Source: an uncultured Lachnospiraceae bacterium (GTDB taxonomy: Bacteria > Bacillota > Clostridia > Lachnospirales > Lachnospiraceae). Taken from it: DNA of 18,391 bases. The notes beneath the pieces are model-generated. The model saw only the letters and a list, made by a program, of their open reading frames with translations. It searched no databases and was not told the DNA's origin. Positions 7,102 to 14,708 of this stretch are shown here, in pieces. The DNA is taken from NCBI GenBank assembly GCA_902773445.1, contig CACYEU010000089.1, positions 1-18,391 of the forward strand, in the 5' to 3' direction. The position numbers and the translations under genes are program-made. Position 1 is the stretch's first letter. Each line of letters opens with the position of its first letter.

Positions 7102-8466
7102 ATGAAAGAGAAAAGAGGGGCATTTTCAACTAAGCTCGGATTTGTGTTGTCGGCGGCAGGCGCTGCGGTCGGTCTTGGTAATATCTGGCGGTTTCCGTAT
7201 CTGGCCGCAAAATATGGCGGAGGAGCATTTCTGCTGGTCTATCTGATTCTGGTCGCGACATTCGGCTATACGATGATCATTGCGGAGAGTACGATCGGCC
7301 GCGCATCGGGCAAGAGCCCTGTCGGGGCATTCCGTTTCTTCTCTGATTCAAAACTGATGAATGCCGGAGGCTGGTTAAATGCGATCATTCCGCTTTTGAT
7401 CGTACCGTATTATTCGGTCATCGGCGGCTGGGTCTGTAAATACCTGTTCAGCTATCTGACAGTCGATCAGAAAACGCTGTCATCCGACGAGTTTTTCGGG
7501 TCGTTTATCACTGACGGCGCCAGCACCGAGATCTGGTTCATTGTTTTTACCGCCTTGGTCGTGCTCGTGATCCTGGCCGGCGTCAACAACGGAATCGAGC
7601 GGGTCGCGCGCTATATCATGCCGCTGCTTTTCATTCTCGCGCTGATCGTCTGTATTTACGGCGTGACGCTTCCGGGCGCGATGGAAGGTGTAAAATACTT
7701 CTTTATCCCTCACTTTAAAAACTTTTCTTGGATGACGATCGTTTCGGCGATGGGACAGATGTTCTATTCCCTCTCGATCGCCATGGGTATCCTGATCACG
7801 TTCGGATCCTATATGAGTAAGAAAACAAGCATCGATAAATCGGCAAGACAGGTTGAGATCTTCGACACGCTGATCGCCGTCATGGCAGGACTGATGATCA
7901 TCCCGGCCGTCTTTTCTTTCTCAAAAGGAGATCCTGAAGTTCTGAAGTCCGGGCCGTCTCTGATGTTTGTCATGATGCCGAAGGTCTTCGCAAGCATGCG
8001 CGGCGGACGGATCATCGGCACGCTGTTCTTCCTGCTGGTCCTGTTTGCGGCACTGACCAGCGCGATCGCATTATTTGAAACGGTCGTATCGACGCTCCAT
8101 GACGAACTCGGATGGGGAAGAAAAAAAGGAGCCGTCATTTCTGCCGTGATCATGATCGGCCTCGGGACGCTCTCGTGCCTCGGCTACGGACCGCTTGCCT
8201 TTATCACAATCATCGGTATGCCGTTCCTGGATTTCTTTGATTTCCTGACCAACTCGGTCATGATGCCGTTATCAGCGCTCGCGATCTGTATTCTCGTAAC
8301 GCGTCATATGACGATCGAAAAACTGACCGAGGAAGTCACGATCGATGGTCATCCGTTCAAACGCCGGAAAGTCTTCGTCTTTATGATCCGTTATGTATGC
8401 CCGCTTTTCGTCGCGATCATTTTTGCAAGTTCGGTCGCCAGCGCATTCGGACTGATCAAAATCTGA
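7102..8466 (+). CDS. Sodium-dependent amino-acid transporter, SNF/NSS family
   Basis: This is a neurotransmitter:sodium symporter family protein, importing an amino acid with Na+ across the cytoplasmic membrane. The 454 residues match the bacterial 11-helix type such as MhsT and TnaT rather than the 12-helix LeuT type. Transmembrane segment 1 carries the family signature FVLSAAGAAVGLGNIWRFPY followed by KYGGGAFLLVYL, which provides the unwound substrate and Na+ site. A second conserved stretch, FYSLSIAMGILITFGSYM (about residues 219-236), corresponds to TM6. The substrate cannot be read from the sequence; tryptophan and other hydrophobic amino acids are known for relatives. AAGGAG at 7090-7095 fixes the start. 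It is a single-gene unit preceded by a structured leader and followed by an inverted repeat at 8480-8497 that lacks a T-tail. Confidence 0.93.
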   Translation: MKEKRGAFSTKLGFVLSAAGAAVGLGNIWRFPYLAAKYGGGAFLLVYLILVATFGYTMIIAESTIGRASGKSPVGAFRFFSDSKLMNAGGWLNAIIPLLIVPYYSVIGGWVCKYLFSYLTVDQKTLSSDEFFGSFITDGASTEIWFIVFTALVVLVILAGVNNGIERVARYIMPLLFILALIVCIYGVTLPGAMEGVKYFFIPHFKNFSWMTIVSAMGQMFYSLSIAMGILITFGSYMSKKTSIDKSARQVEIFDTLIAVMAGLMIIPAVFSFSKGDPEVLKSGPSLMFVMMPKVFASMRGGRIIGTLFFLLVLFAALTSAIALFETVVSTLHDELGWGRKKGAVISAVIMIGLGTLSCLGYGPLAFITIIGMPFLDFFDFLTNSVMMPLSALAICILVTRHMTIEKLTEEVTIDGHPFKRRKVFVFMIRYVCPLFVAIIFASSVASAFGLIKI

Positions 8467-8479
8467 GAATAAACCATGC

Positions 8480-8497
8480 CCGTTCATTATTGAACGG
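8480..8497. repeat. Perfect 7-bp inverted repeat downstream of the transporter gene
   Basis: CCGTTCA (8480-8486) and TGAACGG (8491-8497) flank TTAT. A partly overlapping alternative stem uses AACGG (8493-8497) with CCGTT (8501-8505). Neither strand has a T-run after the stem, so it is a weak terminator at best. It lies just upstream of the -35 box of the next gene and could equally be a regulator site. Confidence 0.5.
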
Positions 8498-8504
8498 CAG
8501 CCGT

Positions 8505-8542
8505 TTGATAAGAGTACATTCTTCCTGTAAAATGTACAGGAA
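8505..8542 (+). promoter_or_regulatory. Promoter with overlapping operator-like palindrome for the 8610 gene
   Basis: TTGATA (8505-8510) and TAAAAT (8528-8533) are 17 bp apart. A perfect 8-bp inverted repeat, TTCCTGTA (8522-8529) and TACAGGAA (8535-8542), spans the -10 box and the expected start point. A second, mutually exclusive inverted repeat is GTACATT (8514-8520) with AATGTAC (8531-8537). A dyad centred on the -10 region is a typical repressor-site position. Confidence 0.6.
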
Positions 8543-8609
8543 ACACATTGTTTGCTGATATCGGCCGACATGGTCTGCCGATTCACTACAGCTGAAAGAG
8601 AGTCATATA

Positions 8610-9581
8610 ATGGCAAAGAAAGAAAAACCGATTTACCAGTATATCAAGGAACATGTCAAGGACGGCGTGCTGCCTGAACAATTCCGGCTTCCCGAAGACC
8701 AAGACAGCGATATGAATTTCGCACCGGGCGCGAAAGACGGAATCTATATCTTCCATATCCCGAAGATTGAGAACTCAGATGACGAAAAAGACAATTTCCA
8801 TGAGCTGGTCGACGCGATCTCCGACGGCCGCTTTGATCAGGCCGAAAACATGATCAAGCTGATCACAAAGGAAAAGCGCGTCCTGTCGATCATGGCAGAT
8901 ATTCAGGAATATGTCGCCGAGGAGATCGACAATCTGAACGATGAAAACCTGTTCAATTTCTCATGCTATCTGATCGAAAACGCAACCGACATCGAAAGTG
9001 TCAAGTTCGGCCTCGGACTTGTGCTGCTGTTCGAGTGTAAGGATGAAGGCTTTAAAGACACGATCCGCACGCTCGGATTGAGTGATGAATTCACACTTTA
9101 TTCCGCAATCAATATGATGATGTGGTCATTCGGCAATGAGGAGATCTTCGAGCTCGCCAAAAAAGTCCGCGGATGGGGCCGGATCCACATTGTCGACCGC
9201 CTGCTTCCTGAGCGGAAGGAGATCATCGACTGGCTGTTCTACGAAGGCATCGACAACAATATCATGCCGCAGTACTCGGCATTTCCGTGCTGGTACAAGG
9301 GCGAGTGTGATAAGCGGATCAAAGAACCGATGACCAGGAAAGACTTTGACGCAGTATCGAAGATCATGGACGCAATGCTCGATGATGAGCCTGTGCCCGG
9401 GTTTTCGAATCTCCTGGCCAACGCATTTACCCCGCTGAAAGATTTCCTTGCGCGGGCTGCCGAGCAGGAATTAAATGACGATGACAAAAAGCTGATCGAA
9501 AAGATCCGCGACTACGCTAAAGACGAAGAACATCAGGTTGCGAAGATCGTTCCTCTCTGCGACGATCTGTTGAATAAATGA
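8610..9581 (+). CDS. Uncharacterised mostly helical cytoplasmic protein
   Basis: I do not recognise a characterised family. The 323-residue protein is acidic, lacks a signal peptide or membrane segment, and appears mainly alpha-helical. Its most distinctive stretch, at about 188-222, reads GWGRIHIVDRLLP, then IIDWLFYEG and NNIMPQY. This resembles a group of Bacillota hypothetical proteins, some carrying the unsupported label limonene hydroxylase. The repeated helix pattern could be a HEAT/ARM-like scaffold, but this is a guess from composition. The ATG has AAAGAGAG (8595-8602) upstream. It is transcribed alone from the promoter at 8505-8533, after a leader of about 70 nt with a possible hairpin (ATCGGC at 8560-8565 with GCCGAT at 8577-8582). 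It converges with the ABC permease, 22 bp away. Its codon use looks like that of the core genes around it. Confidence 0.75.
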   Translation: MAKKEKPIYQYIKEHVKDGVLPEQFRLPEDQDSDMNFAPGAKDGIYIFHIPKIENSDDEKDNFHELVDAISDGRFDQAENMIKLITKEKRVLSIMADIQEYVAEEIDNLNDENLFNFSCYLIENATDIESVKFGLGLVLLFECKDEGFKDTIRTLGLSDEFTLYSAINMMMWSFGNEEIFELAKKVRGWGRIHIVDRLLPERKEIIDWLFYEGIDNNIMPQYSAFPCWYKGECDKRIKEPMTRKDFDAVSKIMDAMLDDEPVPGFSNLLANAFTPLKDFLARAAEQELNDDDKKLIEKIRDYAKDEEHQVAKIVPLCDDLLNK

Positions 9582-9603
9582 TCTGTGGATAACAGTGTTC
9601 TTT

Positions 9604-10851
9604 CTACTCGCGGCGCAGAGCGTCGATCGGATTCAGTTCGGCGGCCTTGACCGAGGGGATCAGCCCGAAAACGGTTCCAACCGCCATCGACAATACAACG
9701 CCCAGAAACACTGAGGGCATACTGATCGCAGTCGGTGTTTTGGTAAGCATAGAAATAATGATCGACAAGGCCACTCCTGCTGCCACACCAAACACCCCTC
9801 CGATACCGGTCAATACAGCGGATTCTGTTAAAAACTGAAACAGGATCCGCTTTTTTGCTGCGCCCAGCGCCTTTTTAAGTCCGATCTCGCCGGCCCTCTC
9901 GGTGACTGTCACAAGCATGATATTCATGACGCCAATACCGCCGACAAACAGCGCGATGCCGGCGACCCATAGCAGCAGATTGTTCGTGCTTGCAGTCAGT
10001 TCCTGCTGCCGTCTGGCCTTTTCGACCAGATCTTCTGCCTGATAGGATAAATCCTTCCTGCCGGCAACCGACCGATTCATGATCTTGGCGGCTTCGCGCC
10101 CGATCCGGCTCATGTCGCCGGCTGAATCTGCGGCGACTGCGCAGTCCTCCGGTTCATCAAAGGAAAAGACCACCGGCCATACATCGCGCGGAATCAGCAC
10201 AAGTCCGAACTCTTCCTCATATAATTCCTGATAATCAGACAGTGTCTCAATGACCGGCTCCGCTTCCCGCGCCTTTCTGATCAGACCGACAACCGTAAAT
10301 GGTTCGCCTGACAAGTCAATGACCCCGCCGATACATCCGCCGGCCGGGAACAGGATCTCCGCAGCTGCCTCGTCGAGCAGCGCGGCTTTGTGCATCCTCT
10401 TGTAATCGGAGTTTAAAAACGATCTTCCGTCAATGACCTCATATCCGCGCGTGTTCAGATAATGTGAATCGATTCCGTGGATCCCGGCAGCGTCAAGCAG
10501 GTGTTCACCGCTGCTGACCGGTCCCGCGAATTCGCGGTGATAATAAAATGTCGCATCCACGGCGCCGTTTAACGCCCGGATCTCATCTTTTTGTCCGGCA
10601 GTCACCGGCCGGACTCCCTCCGGTCGTTCATAATCCAGAGAAACCGGTTCGCCTCCCTGACTCAGCCGGACCGTCACATTGTTGTTTCCCGCTCCGATCA
10701 TCTTCTCCATGACTGCCTGATTGGTCCCTTTGATCGCCGAGACGATCGCAATGATCGAAGCAATGCCGATGATCACTCCGAGTATGGTGAGAAACGAGCG
10801 CATTTTATGGGAGCTAATGCTTTTCAGCGCTGTTCTGATATCCTCCTGCAT
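9604..10851 (-). CDS. MacB/FtsX-type ABC transporter permease
   Basis: This is the permease of a type VII (MacB-like) exporter, which uses cytoplasmic ATP hydrolysis to drive conformational work outside the membrane rather than classical transport through it. From the chosen start it is 415 residues. One N-terminal membrane helix (FLTILGVIIGIASIIAIVSA) is followed by a large extracytoplasmic MacB-PCD region of about 230 residues, then three helices. The C-terminal part has the conserved GGIGVMNIMLVTVTERAGEI, the KKALGA coupling segment, and an end reading AAELNPIDALRRE. The ATG at 10851 is preferred since AGGAGA (10861-10866) lies nine bases upstream. A GTG at 10878 overlapping the adaptor stop would add nine residues but has its GGAG fused to the codon. 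It is the last gene of the four-gene unit, with no clear terminator in the 22 bp before the convergent gene. Confidence 0.9.
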   Translation of the reverse strand: MQEDIRTALKSISSHKMRSFLTILGVIIGIASIIAIVSAIKGTNQAVMEKMIGAGNNNVTVRLSQGGEPVSLDYERPEGVRPVTAGQKDEIRALNGAVDATFYYHREFAGPVSSGEHLLDAAGIHGIDSHYLNTRGYEVIDGRSFLNSDYKRMHKAALLDEAAAEILFPAGGCIGGVIDLSGEPFTVVGLIRKAREAEPVIETLSDYQELYEEEFGLVLIPRDVWPVVFSFDEPEDCAVAADSAGDMSRIGREAAKIMNRSVAGRKDLSYQAEDLVEKARRQQELTASTNNLLLWVAGIALFVGGIGVMNIMLVTVTERAGEIGLKKALGAAKKRILFQFLTESAVLTGIGGVFGVAAGVALSIIISMLTKTPTAISMPSVFLGVVLSMAVGTVFGLIPSVKAAELNPIDALRRE

Positions 10852-10874
10852 CCCTGATCGTCTCCTATGACCGT

Positions 10875-11945
10875 TCACTCCTTGTACAGATCGTCAAGCG
10901 TTCCCTTTTGTGTCTTCATACCTTCCGCGATATGCTTTCCGTATGGAAATGCGATCCAGTCGTCTTTCTTAAGACCCGAAATGACCTCGTATGCATCACT
11001 GTAACTTCTGCCGATCCCGATGAACACGCGCTCCAGTTTTCCGTTCTCTCCGCGTTTCAGAACATATTTTCTGCCGTTGTCCCTGCGGACAAATGCTTTC
11101 ATCACGCGGAGTCCGGAATCATGCTCAGGTTTGTCACTTAATAACTCGATCCCGACGCTCTCATTTTCTTCGAACTGTACATCTTCACCGGAGATCTTAG
11201 CCGTAAACTGATACATCGATAAACCGTCGTCTGCTGCAAATTGGCCGCTTGTATCCGGACAATATGATATGTGATCGATGTCGGCGGCCGCTTCGCTTCC
11301 GTTCTGCCATGATATCAGCCTGATCCTGTCTCCTTTCCGGAAGCTGCCGATCAGGCGTTCGCTGATGCCTCCCCGGACCGTACAGCCTCTGCTTGAACCG
11401 ATCCGTATAAATGCCTCTCCGCTCTGCGGCGGATGCTTCGGATCACCGACTTCCCTGACAATGCCGTCAGCCGATGCCCTAATCGTGCCGGGCCCAATCG
11501 CCTCTTTTGATTTCTTTTCCTTAAGCAGCTCCTCTTTAAGATCCAGTTCCAGCTCCTTGCGCAGTTTCTGATCCTGTCCGGCTGATCTGGTTTTGTTCTC
11601 GATCTTCATTCGTTCAAGCCGACAGCTCTCATAGGCCAGCTGAGCCTTTCGTGTATCGCAGACCAAAAGGATATCTCCCTTCTTCACAGACTGACCTTCT
11701 TTGACCCTGACTTCCTTAACAGTCATCGAATCTGTCAGATAAACACGTTGGGTTGTTCCGGACGTGACAATACCCTCAACGGTCTCTTCAGGCTCGACGT
11801 AACTGCCGTCATCAAACTCACTCACCCGGACGACGGTCACACAGCTGGGGTGCACAGATCTGCGGATTCCGGCACCGATGCCGGCAAGCATCGCAGCTGT
11901 GACCAGAATACCAAGCGCAATATAAAGTCTATTCCCGGAAGCCAT
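10875..11945 (-). CDS. Second HlyD/MFP-type adaptor of the ABC exporter
   Basis: Membrane fusion (adaptor) proteins bind MacB-type permeases and extend the pathway outside the membrane. This 356-residue protein has an N-terminal anchor helix (LYIALGILVTAAMLAGIGAG), a half-lipoyl segment (VKEVRVKEGQSVKKGDILLV), a short charged helical hairpin (about 105-150), the returning segment GTIRASADGIVREVG, and a beta-rich C-terminal part with VFIGIGRSYSDAYEVISGL, like the membrane-proximal domain of RND-type adaptors. The ATG at 11945 is chosen because GGAGGGGGAG (11950-11959) precedes it. A start at 11969 would give a 41-bp overlap with the ATPase gene; the chosen start leaves 17 bp. It shows little direct likeness to the other adaptor in this operon, so the two are not a recent duplication. 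Confidence 0.82.
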   Translation of the reverse strand: MASGNRLYIALGILVTAAMLAGIGAGIRRSVHPSCVTVVRVSEFDDGSYVEPEETVEGIVTSGTTQRVYLTDSMTVKEVRVKEGQSVKKGDILLVCDTRKAQLAYESCRLERMKIENKTRSAGQDQKLRKELELDLKEELLKEKKSKEAIGPGTIRASADGIVREVGDPKHPPQSGEAFIRIGSSRGCTVRGGISERLIGSFRKGDRIRLISWQNGSEAAADIDHISYCPDTSGQFAADDGLSMYQFTAKISGEDVQFEENESVGIELLSDKPEHDSGLRVMKAFVRRDNGRKYVLKRGENGKLERVFIGIGRSYSDAYEVISGLKKDDWIAFPYGKHIAEGMKTQKGTLDDLYKE

Positions 11946-12618
11946 AGATCTCCCCCTCCGACAGTTCACCGTCGCAGATCGTCACGACACGCCGCGCATG
12001 ACGGGCGATCCTGATATCATGTGTGATCATCAGGATCGTCATCCCGTTTTTATTGAGTTCTCTGAACAATTCCATCAGACGGGCGCCGGATCCTGAATCA
12101 AGCGCTCCGGTCGGCTCATCGGCCAGCAGGATCTCTGGTTGATTGGCCAATGCGCGGGCGATCGCGACGCGCTGTTTCTGTCCGCCTGACAGCTGATCCG
12201 GCCGAAAGCTGAGCCGGCCGGCCAGTCCGACTCTTTTTAACAGTGCGGCTGCGCGGTCCCTGCGTGCCGCGCGCGGAATACCGGCATAGCTCATCGGAAG
12301 TTCAACATTTTCCAATGCATTCAGATACGGCAGAAGATTGAACGTCTGAAAAACGAACCCGATCTTCTTTGCGCGGATCTCTGAAAGCTCATCATCTCCG
12401 AGCCCGCTGACGATCCTGCCGCCGATCCTGACCGTGCCTGAAGTCGCCTGATCCAGACAGCCGATAATATTCAGCAGTGTTGATTTGCCTGAACCGGACG
12501 GCCCCATGACCGCCGTATACTCCCCTCGGCCGATCGAAAAACCGATATTCTTAAGGACGGGCACTTCCCATGCCCCATCATAATAGTTTTTATATACATT
12601 GCTCAGCTCGACCAGCAT
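11929..12618 (-). CDS. MacB/LolD-type ABC transporter ATP-binding protein
   Basis: This is the ATPase that powers the exporter, on the cytoplasmic face of the membrane. All nucleotide-binding motifs are intact: Walker A GPSGSGKST (39-47), Q-loop FQTFNLLPYLNALENVELP (typical of the MacB/LolD/FtsE group), signature LSGGQKQRVAIARAL, Walker B ILLADEPTGALD, and the switch histidine in MITHD. The ATG at 12618 gives 229 residues and a ten-base spacing from AGGAGG (12629-12634). The ATG at 12627, which forms an ATGA overlap with the upstream adaptor stop, is only one base from that site and is less likely, though possible. The C-terminal codons overlap the next adaptor gene by 17 bp. Substrates of this group include peptides, lipids and antimicrobials, and nothing here decides among them. 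Confidence 0.93.
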   Translation of the reverse strand: MLVELSNVYKNYYDGAWEVPVLKNIGFSIGRGEYTAVMGPSGSGKSTLLNIIGCLDQATSGTVRIGGRIVSGLGDDELSEIRAKKIGFVFQTFNLLPYLNALENVELPMSYAGIPRAARRDRAAALLKRVGLAGRLSFRPDQLSGGQKQRVAIARALANQPEILLADEPTGALDSGSGARLMELFRELNKNGMTILMITHDIRIARHARRVVTICDGELSEGEIYGFRE

Positions 12619-12623
12619 CAGAG

Positions 12624-13580
12624 TCATTCCTCCTCTTCCCCGTTGTCAGCAATGATATAGACATGCTGACCGATCATCAGCCCGCTGCTGTCTTTGATAT
12701 CGACATAGAACGGATAGACGCTCGAGGTCGTGCTGTCGACATCTTCGCTGCCTTCGTCCATATCACCCGCCGGGTCGTTCTGCGCATTGCTCCCCGGATC
12801 GCAGGACCCGACCTCCGTGACGATTCCCCTCCAGGTCTTTTCATCGATACGCGAATGGATCATGACAGTCATCCCCTCTGTGATCTCTGCCATGTTCTGC
12901 TCATTGACCGATGCCCTGACCCGCAGAGAATCAGCCTGCATGATCGTCATGAATTCATCGCCGGGCTCTTCTTCGCCGCCTGTCTGCGAACGGTTGACCG
13001 AACTGACGACTCCGTCGATCCTGCTTTTTACGGTTGCATGTTCGATCGAATTCCTGATCCTTGCCAGCGAAGCCTGCTTTTCGGAAATCTCGATATCAGC
13101 TTTCTTTGCGGCAAGCTCCTGCTCCCGGATCTGCAGCGCATAATTGCCCTGTTCTGCCGCCGGCGCCTTATCCTTGTCCCTGTTAAGCCCGGCGATCGTC
13201 GAATCGATCGCGATTCTTTCATATTGAAGCCTTGCGAGATCGATCTCGGTCTGCTCCTGCTCCCCGCTGAGCCTGTTCGTGTCATATTCAAACAGGGGAT
13301 CGCCTTTTCTGACCTTATCGCCGGGCCTGACATGGATCTTAGCGACAGCACTGCCTCCGGACAGGCAGACCGTCCAACTGTTCTTCGGCTCAACGATACC
13401 GGCGAAGCGATTGCGCATGTCGGGCGCCGGCTCCTGATCCCTGATCTTCTCTGCCGTGCCGGAGTTCATATGGCCGGACTTTTCGTAATGATTTTTCCAA
13501 ACAATAAAAAAAGCCGCTGCTGCGGCGGCTGTCAGAATGATGACCATCGCGGAGGCGATGATCCTGTATTTTGTTCTCAT
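12624..13580 (-). CDS. First HlyD/MFP-type adaptor of the ABC exporter
   Basis: This 318-residue adaptor opens the operon. It has an N-terminal membrane anchor (about 6-28, alanine-rich), a half-lipoyl motif (VAKIHVRPGDKVRKGDPLFEYD, about 78-99), and a coiled-coil hairpin (about 104-175) rich in Glu, Gln, Lys and Ala. A second lipoyl half follows (HATVKSRIDGVVSSVN), then a beta-barrel region. An unusual acidic, Ser/Gly-rich insertion (about 258-282, with many Asp, Glu, Gly and Ser) precedes the last strands (VYPFYVDIKD, GLMIGQHVYI). The ribosome site is weak (AGGG eight bases before the ATG). It is transcribed from the extended -10 promoter at 13638-13666. Its stop lies inside the start region of the ATPase gene. 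Without an outer membrane, such adaptors in Bacillota act at the outer face of the membrane; the partner substrate is unknown. Confidence 0.88.
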   Translation of the reverse strand: MRTKYRIIASAMVIILTAAAAAAFFIVWKNHYEKSGHMNSGTAEKIRDQEPAPDMRNRFAGIVEPKNSWTVCLSGGSAVAKIHVRPGDKVRKGDPLFEYDTNRLSGEQEQTEIDLARLQYERIAIDSTIAGLNRDKDKAPAAEQGNYALQIREQELAAKKADIEISEKQASLARIRNSIEHATVKSRIDGVVSSVNRSQTGGEEEPGDEFMTIMQADSLRVRASVNEQNMAEITEGMTVMIHSRIDEKTWRGIVTEVGSCDPGSNAQNDPAGDMDEGSEDVDSTTSSVYPFYVDIKDSSGLMIGQHVYIIADNGEEEE

Positions 13581-13637
13581 TGATCAAACCCTGTCTTGAA
13601 GCAACAACAAGTCTGCACTAATCTCATTTCCTGTATT

Positions 13638-13666
13638 ATTATACCACAAAAGCTGCGTCGAGTCCA
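13638..13666 (-). promoter_or_regulatory. Extended -10 promoter of the ABC exporter operon
   Basis: On the minus strand TGGACT (13666-13661), a 17-bp spacer and a perfect TATAAT (13643-13638) preceded by TGG, an extended -10 form. The leader is about 50 nt. The -35 box falls inside the loop of the terminator hairpin at 13651-13678. Confidence 0.75.
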
Positions 13667-13678
13667 CCCGGCGCAGCT
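13647..13678 (-). terminator. Candidate intrinsic terminator of the VanX-like/unknown gene pair
   Basis: On the minus strand a perfect 7-bp stem, AGCTGCG (13678-13672) and CGCAGCT (13657-13651), closes a 14-base loop and is followed by three further T residues. The tail is short, so efficiency is doubtful. It lies 30 bases after the stop at 13708. Confidence 0.5.
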
Positions 13679-13707
13679 CCTGTAAACGTCTGTCACAATA
13701 TGTGATC

Positions 13708-14691
13708 CTATCGCACCGGCACATGCCCGGCCGTGCAGACAAATCCGTCCTCGGTCAGTTTTCTGAACAGACAGCAGCTGCAGGCGCGCTTCTTAGTTTC
13801 TTTGAACCGGTCGATACAATCGTCGTCCAATTCGAAAAAGTCACATGAATCATGCTTTCTTCTTTTGTTGAAGTCATCCGGCCCGTACGGTCTCCACATG
13901 TCGTCATTGCCAAGTGTGCACAGCAGCGTGAACTCTCCGTTGTCGAGCACCGCTTTCGCATTGTCGATCAAGACGATATGTTCATGGAATCCCAGCTTGC
14001 TGCCTGTGCGGTCAGCGAATTTCGGGTCGATCGCATATGTGCCGCGGAATCCTCCGATGCACAGCGCGACGCTTCCGTATTTGCGCGATGAAAAACCTGT
14101 CATATCGTAGGTTCCGACAAACTGGCCGTCATCGCCTCCGAGCCTGAGTCCGATCGCCGCATAGGCGGCTTCCGCTTTGTCCCGGTCTCCGTATACGATG
14201 ATATCGCTAAATGTCTCTTCGACGGTCAGTGTATCTTCTTCTGTCACACCTTCACGTTTCATTTTCTGTCCGAACCGGATCAGGTCGATATAATGCCCTC
14301 TGATCTGTGAAACGCGTTCGCGGTCTGCGTGTGACGCGATGTCCTCTCCCTTATCATCCGGATTCTCCATGAAGACCGGCAGAATGCAGATGCAGATGTC
14401 CGGATCGGCTTCAGCCATGTCTGCCGCCGTCTGCCTGACTTTGCCGACATCATCGACCGGAACATCGACATCGAAGGCTGCCGCTGTCACCTTGTCGGAA
14501 GAACCGGCTTGCGGCAGAAGCAGATGCTCGGTGATCCCCATGATCGTTCGCGCGTCCACCCCGGCTTTTACAGCCTCAAACAACTCTTGAGCACAGGCTG
14601 TCGCTTTCGGCATTTCCGGGTGATCGGTCTGAGCGCACACACCGGCATAGATCTTGCAGTATTCACTTGAAAAAGCTTCCGGTAAAAACAT
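13708..14691 (-). CDS. Uncharacterised protein with a C-terminal cysteine cluster
   Basis: I do not recognise this family. The protein is 327 residues from the ATG at 14691, which has AGAGGAG (14704-14710) eleven to twelve bases upstream. A GTG at 14703 would add four residues but directly abuts that site. No signal peptide or membrane helix is seen, so it should be cytoplasmic. The middle is a mixed alpha/beta sequence rich in Asp and Gly. The C-terminal 50 residues hold many cysteines: CDFFELDDDC, then CSCC and, 14 residues past its last cysteine, a further C just before the AGHVP end. This pattern could bind zinc or an iron-sulfur cluster; that is inference. The gene starts 18 bp after the stop of the VanX-like gene on the same strand and likely shares its transcript, ending at the terminator near 13650. 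Confidence 0.7.
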   Translation of the reverse strand: MFLPEAFSSEYCKIYAGVCAQTDHPEMPKATACAQELFEAVKAGVDARTIMGITEHLLLPQAGSSDKVTAAAFDVDVPVDDVGKVRQTAADMAEADPDICICILPVFMENPDDKGEDIASHADRERVSQIRGHYIDLIRFGQKMKREGVTEEDTLTVEETFSDIIVYGDRDKAEAAYAAIGLRLGGDDGQFVGTYDMTGFSSRKYGSVALCIGGFRGTYAIDPKFADRTGSKLGFHEHIVLIDNAKAVLDNGEFTLLCTLGNDDMWRPYGPDDFNKRRKHDSCDFFELDDDCIDRFKETKKRACSCCLFRKLTEDGFVCTAGHVPVR

Positions 14692-14708
14692 TTGAAATCT
14701 CACTCCTC

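Noticed and set aside
8610..9581. Limonene hydroxylase label for this family
   Set aside because: No cytochrome P450 or other oxygenase motif is present, so the label has no support in the sequence.
12570..13583. 337-codon plus-strand ORF opposite the first adaptor gene
   Set aside because: It is the antisense of a gene with recognisable adaptor motifs, and its translation shows no domain.
13693..13705. CRP/FNR-like palindrome TCACAATATGTGA
   Set aside because: The half-sites are in the inverse order and the spacing is wrong for CRP, and it lies at the end of a gene rather than at a promoter.
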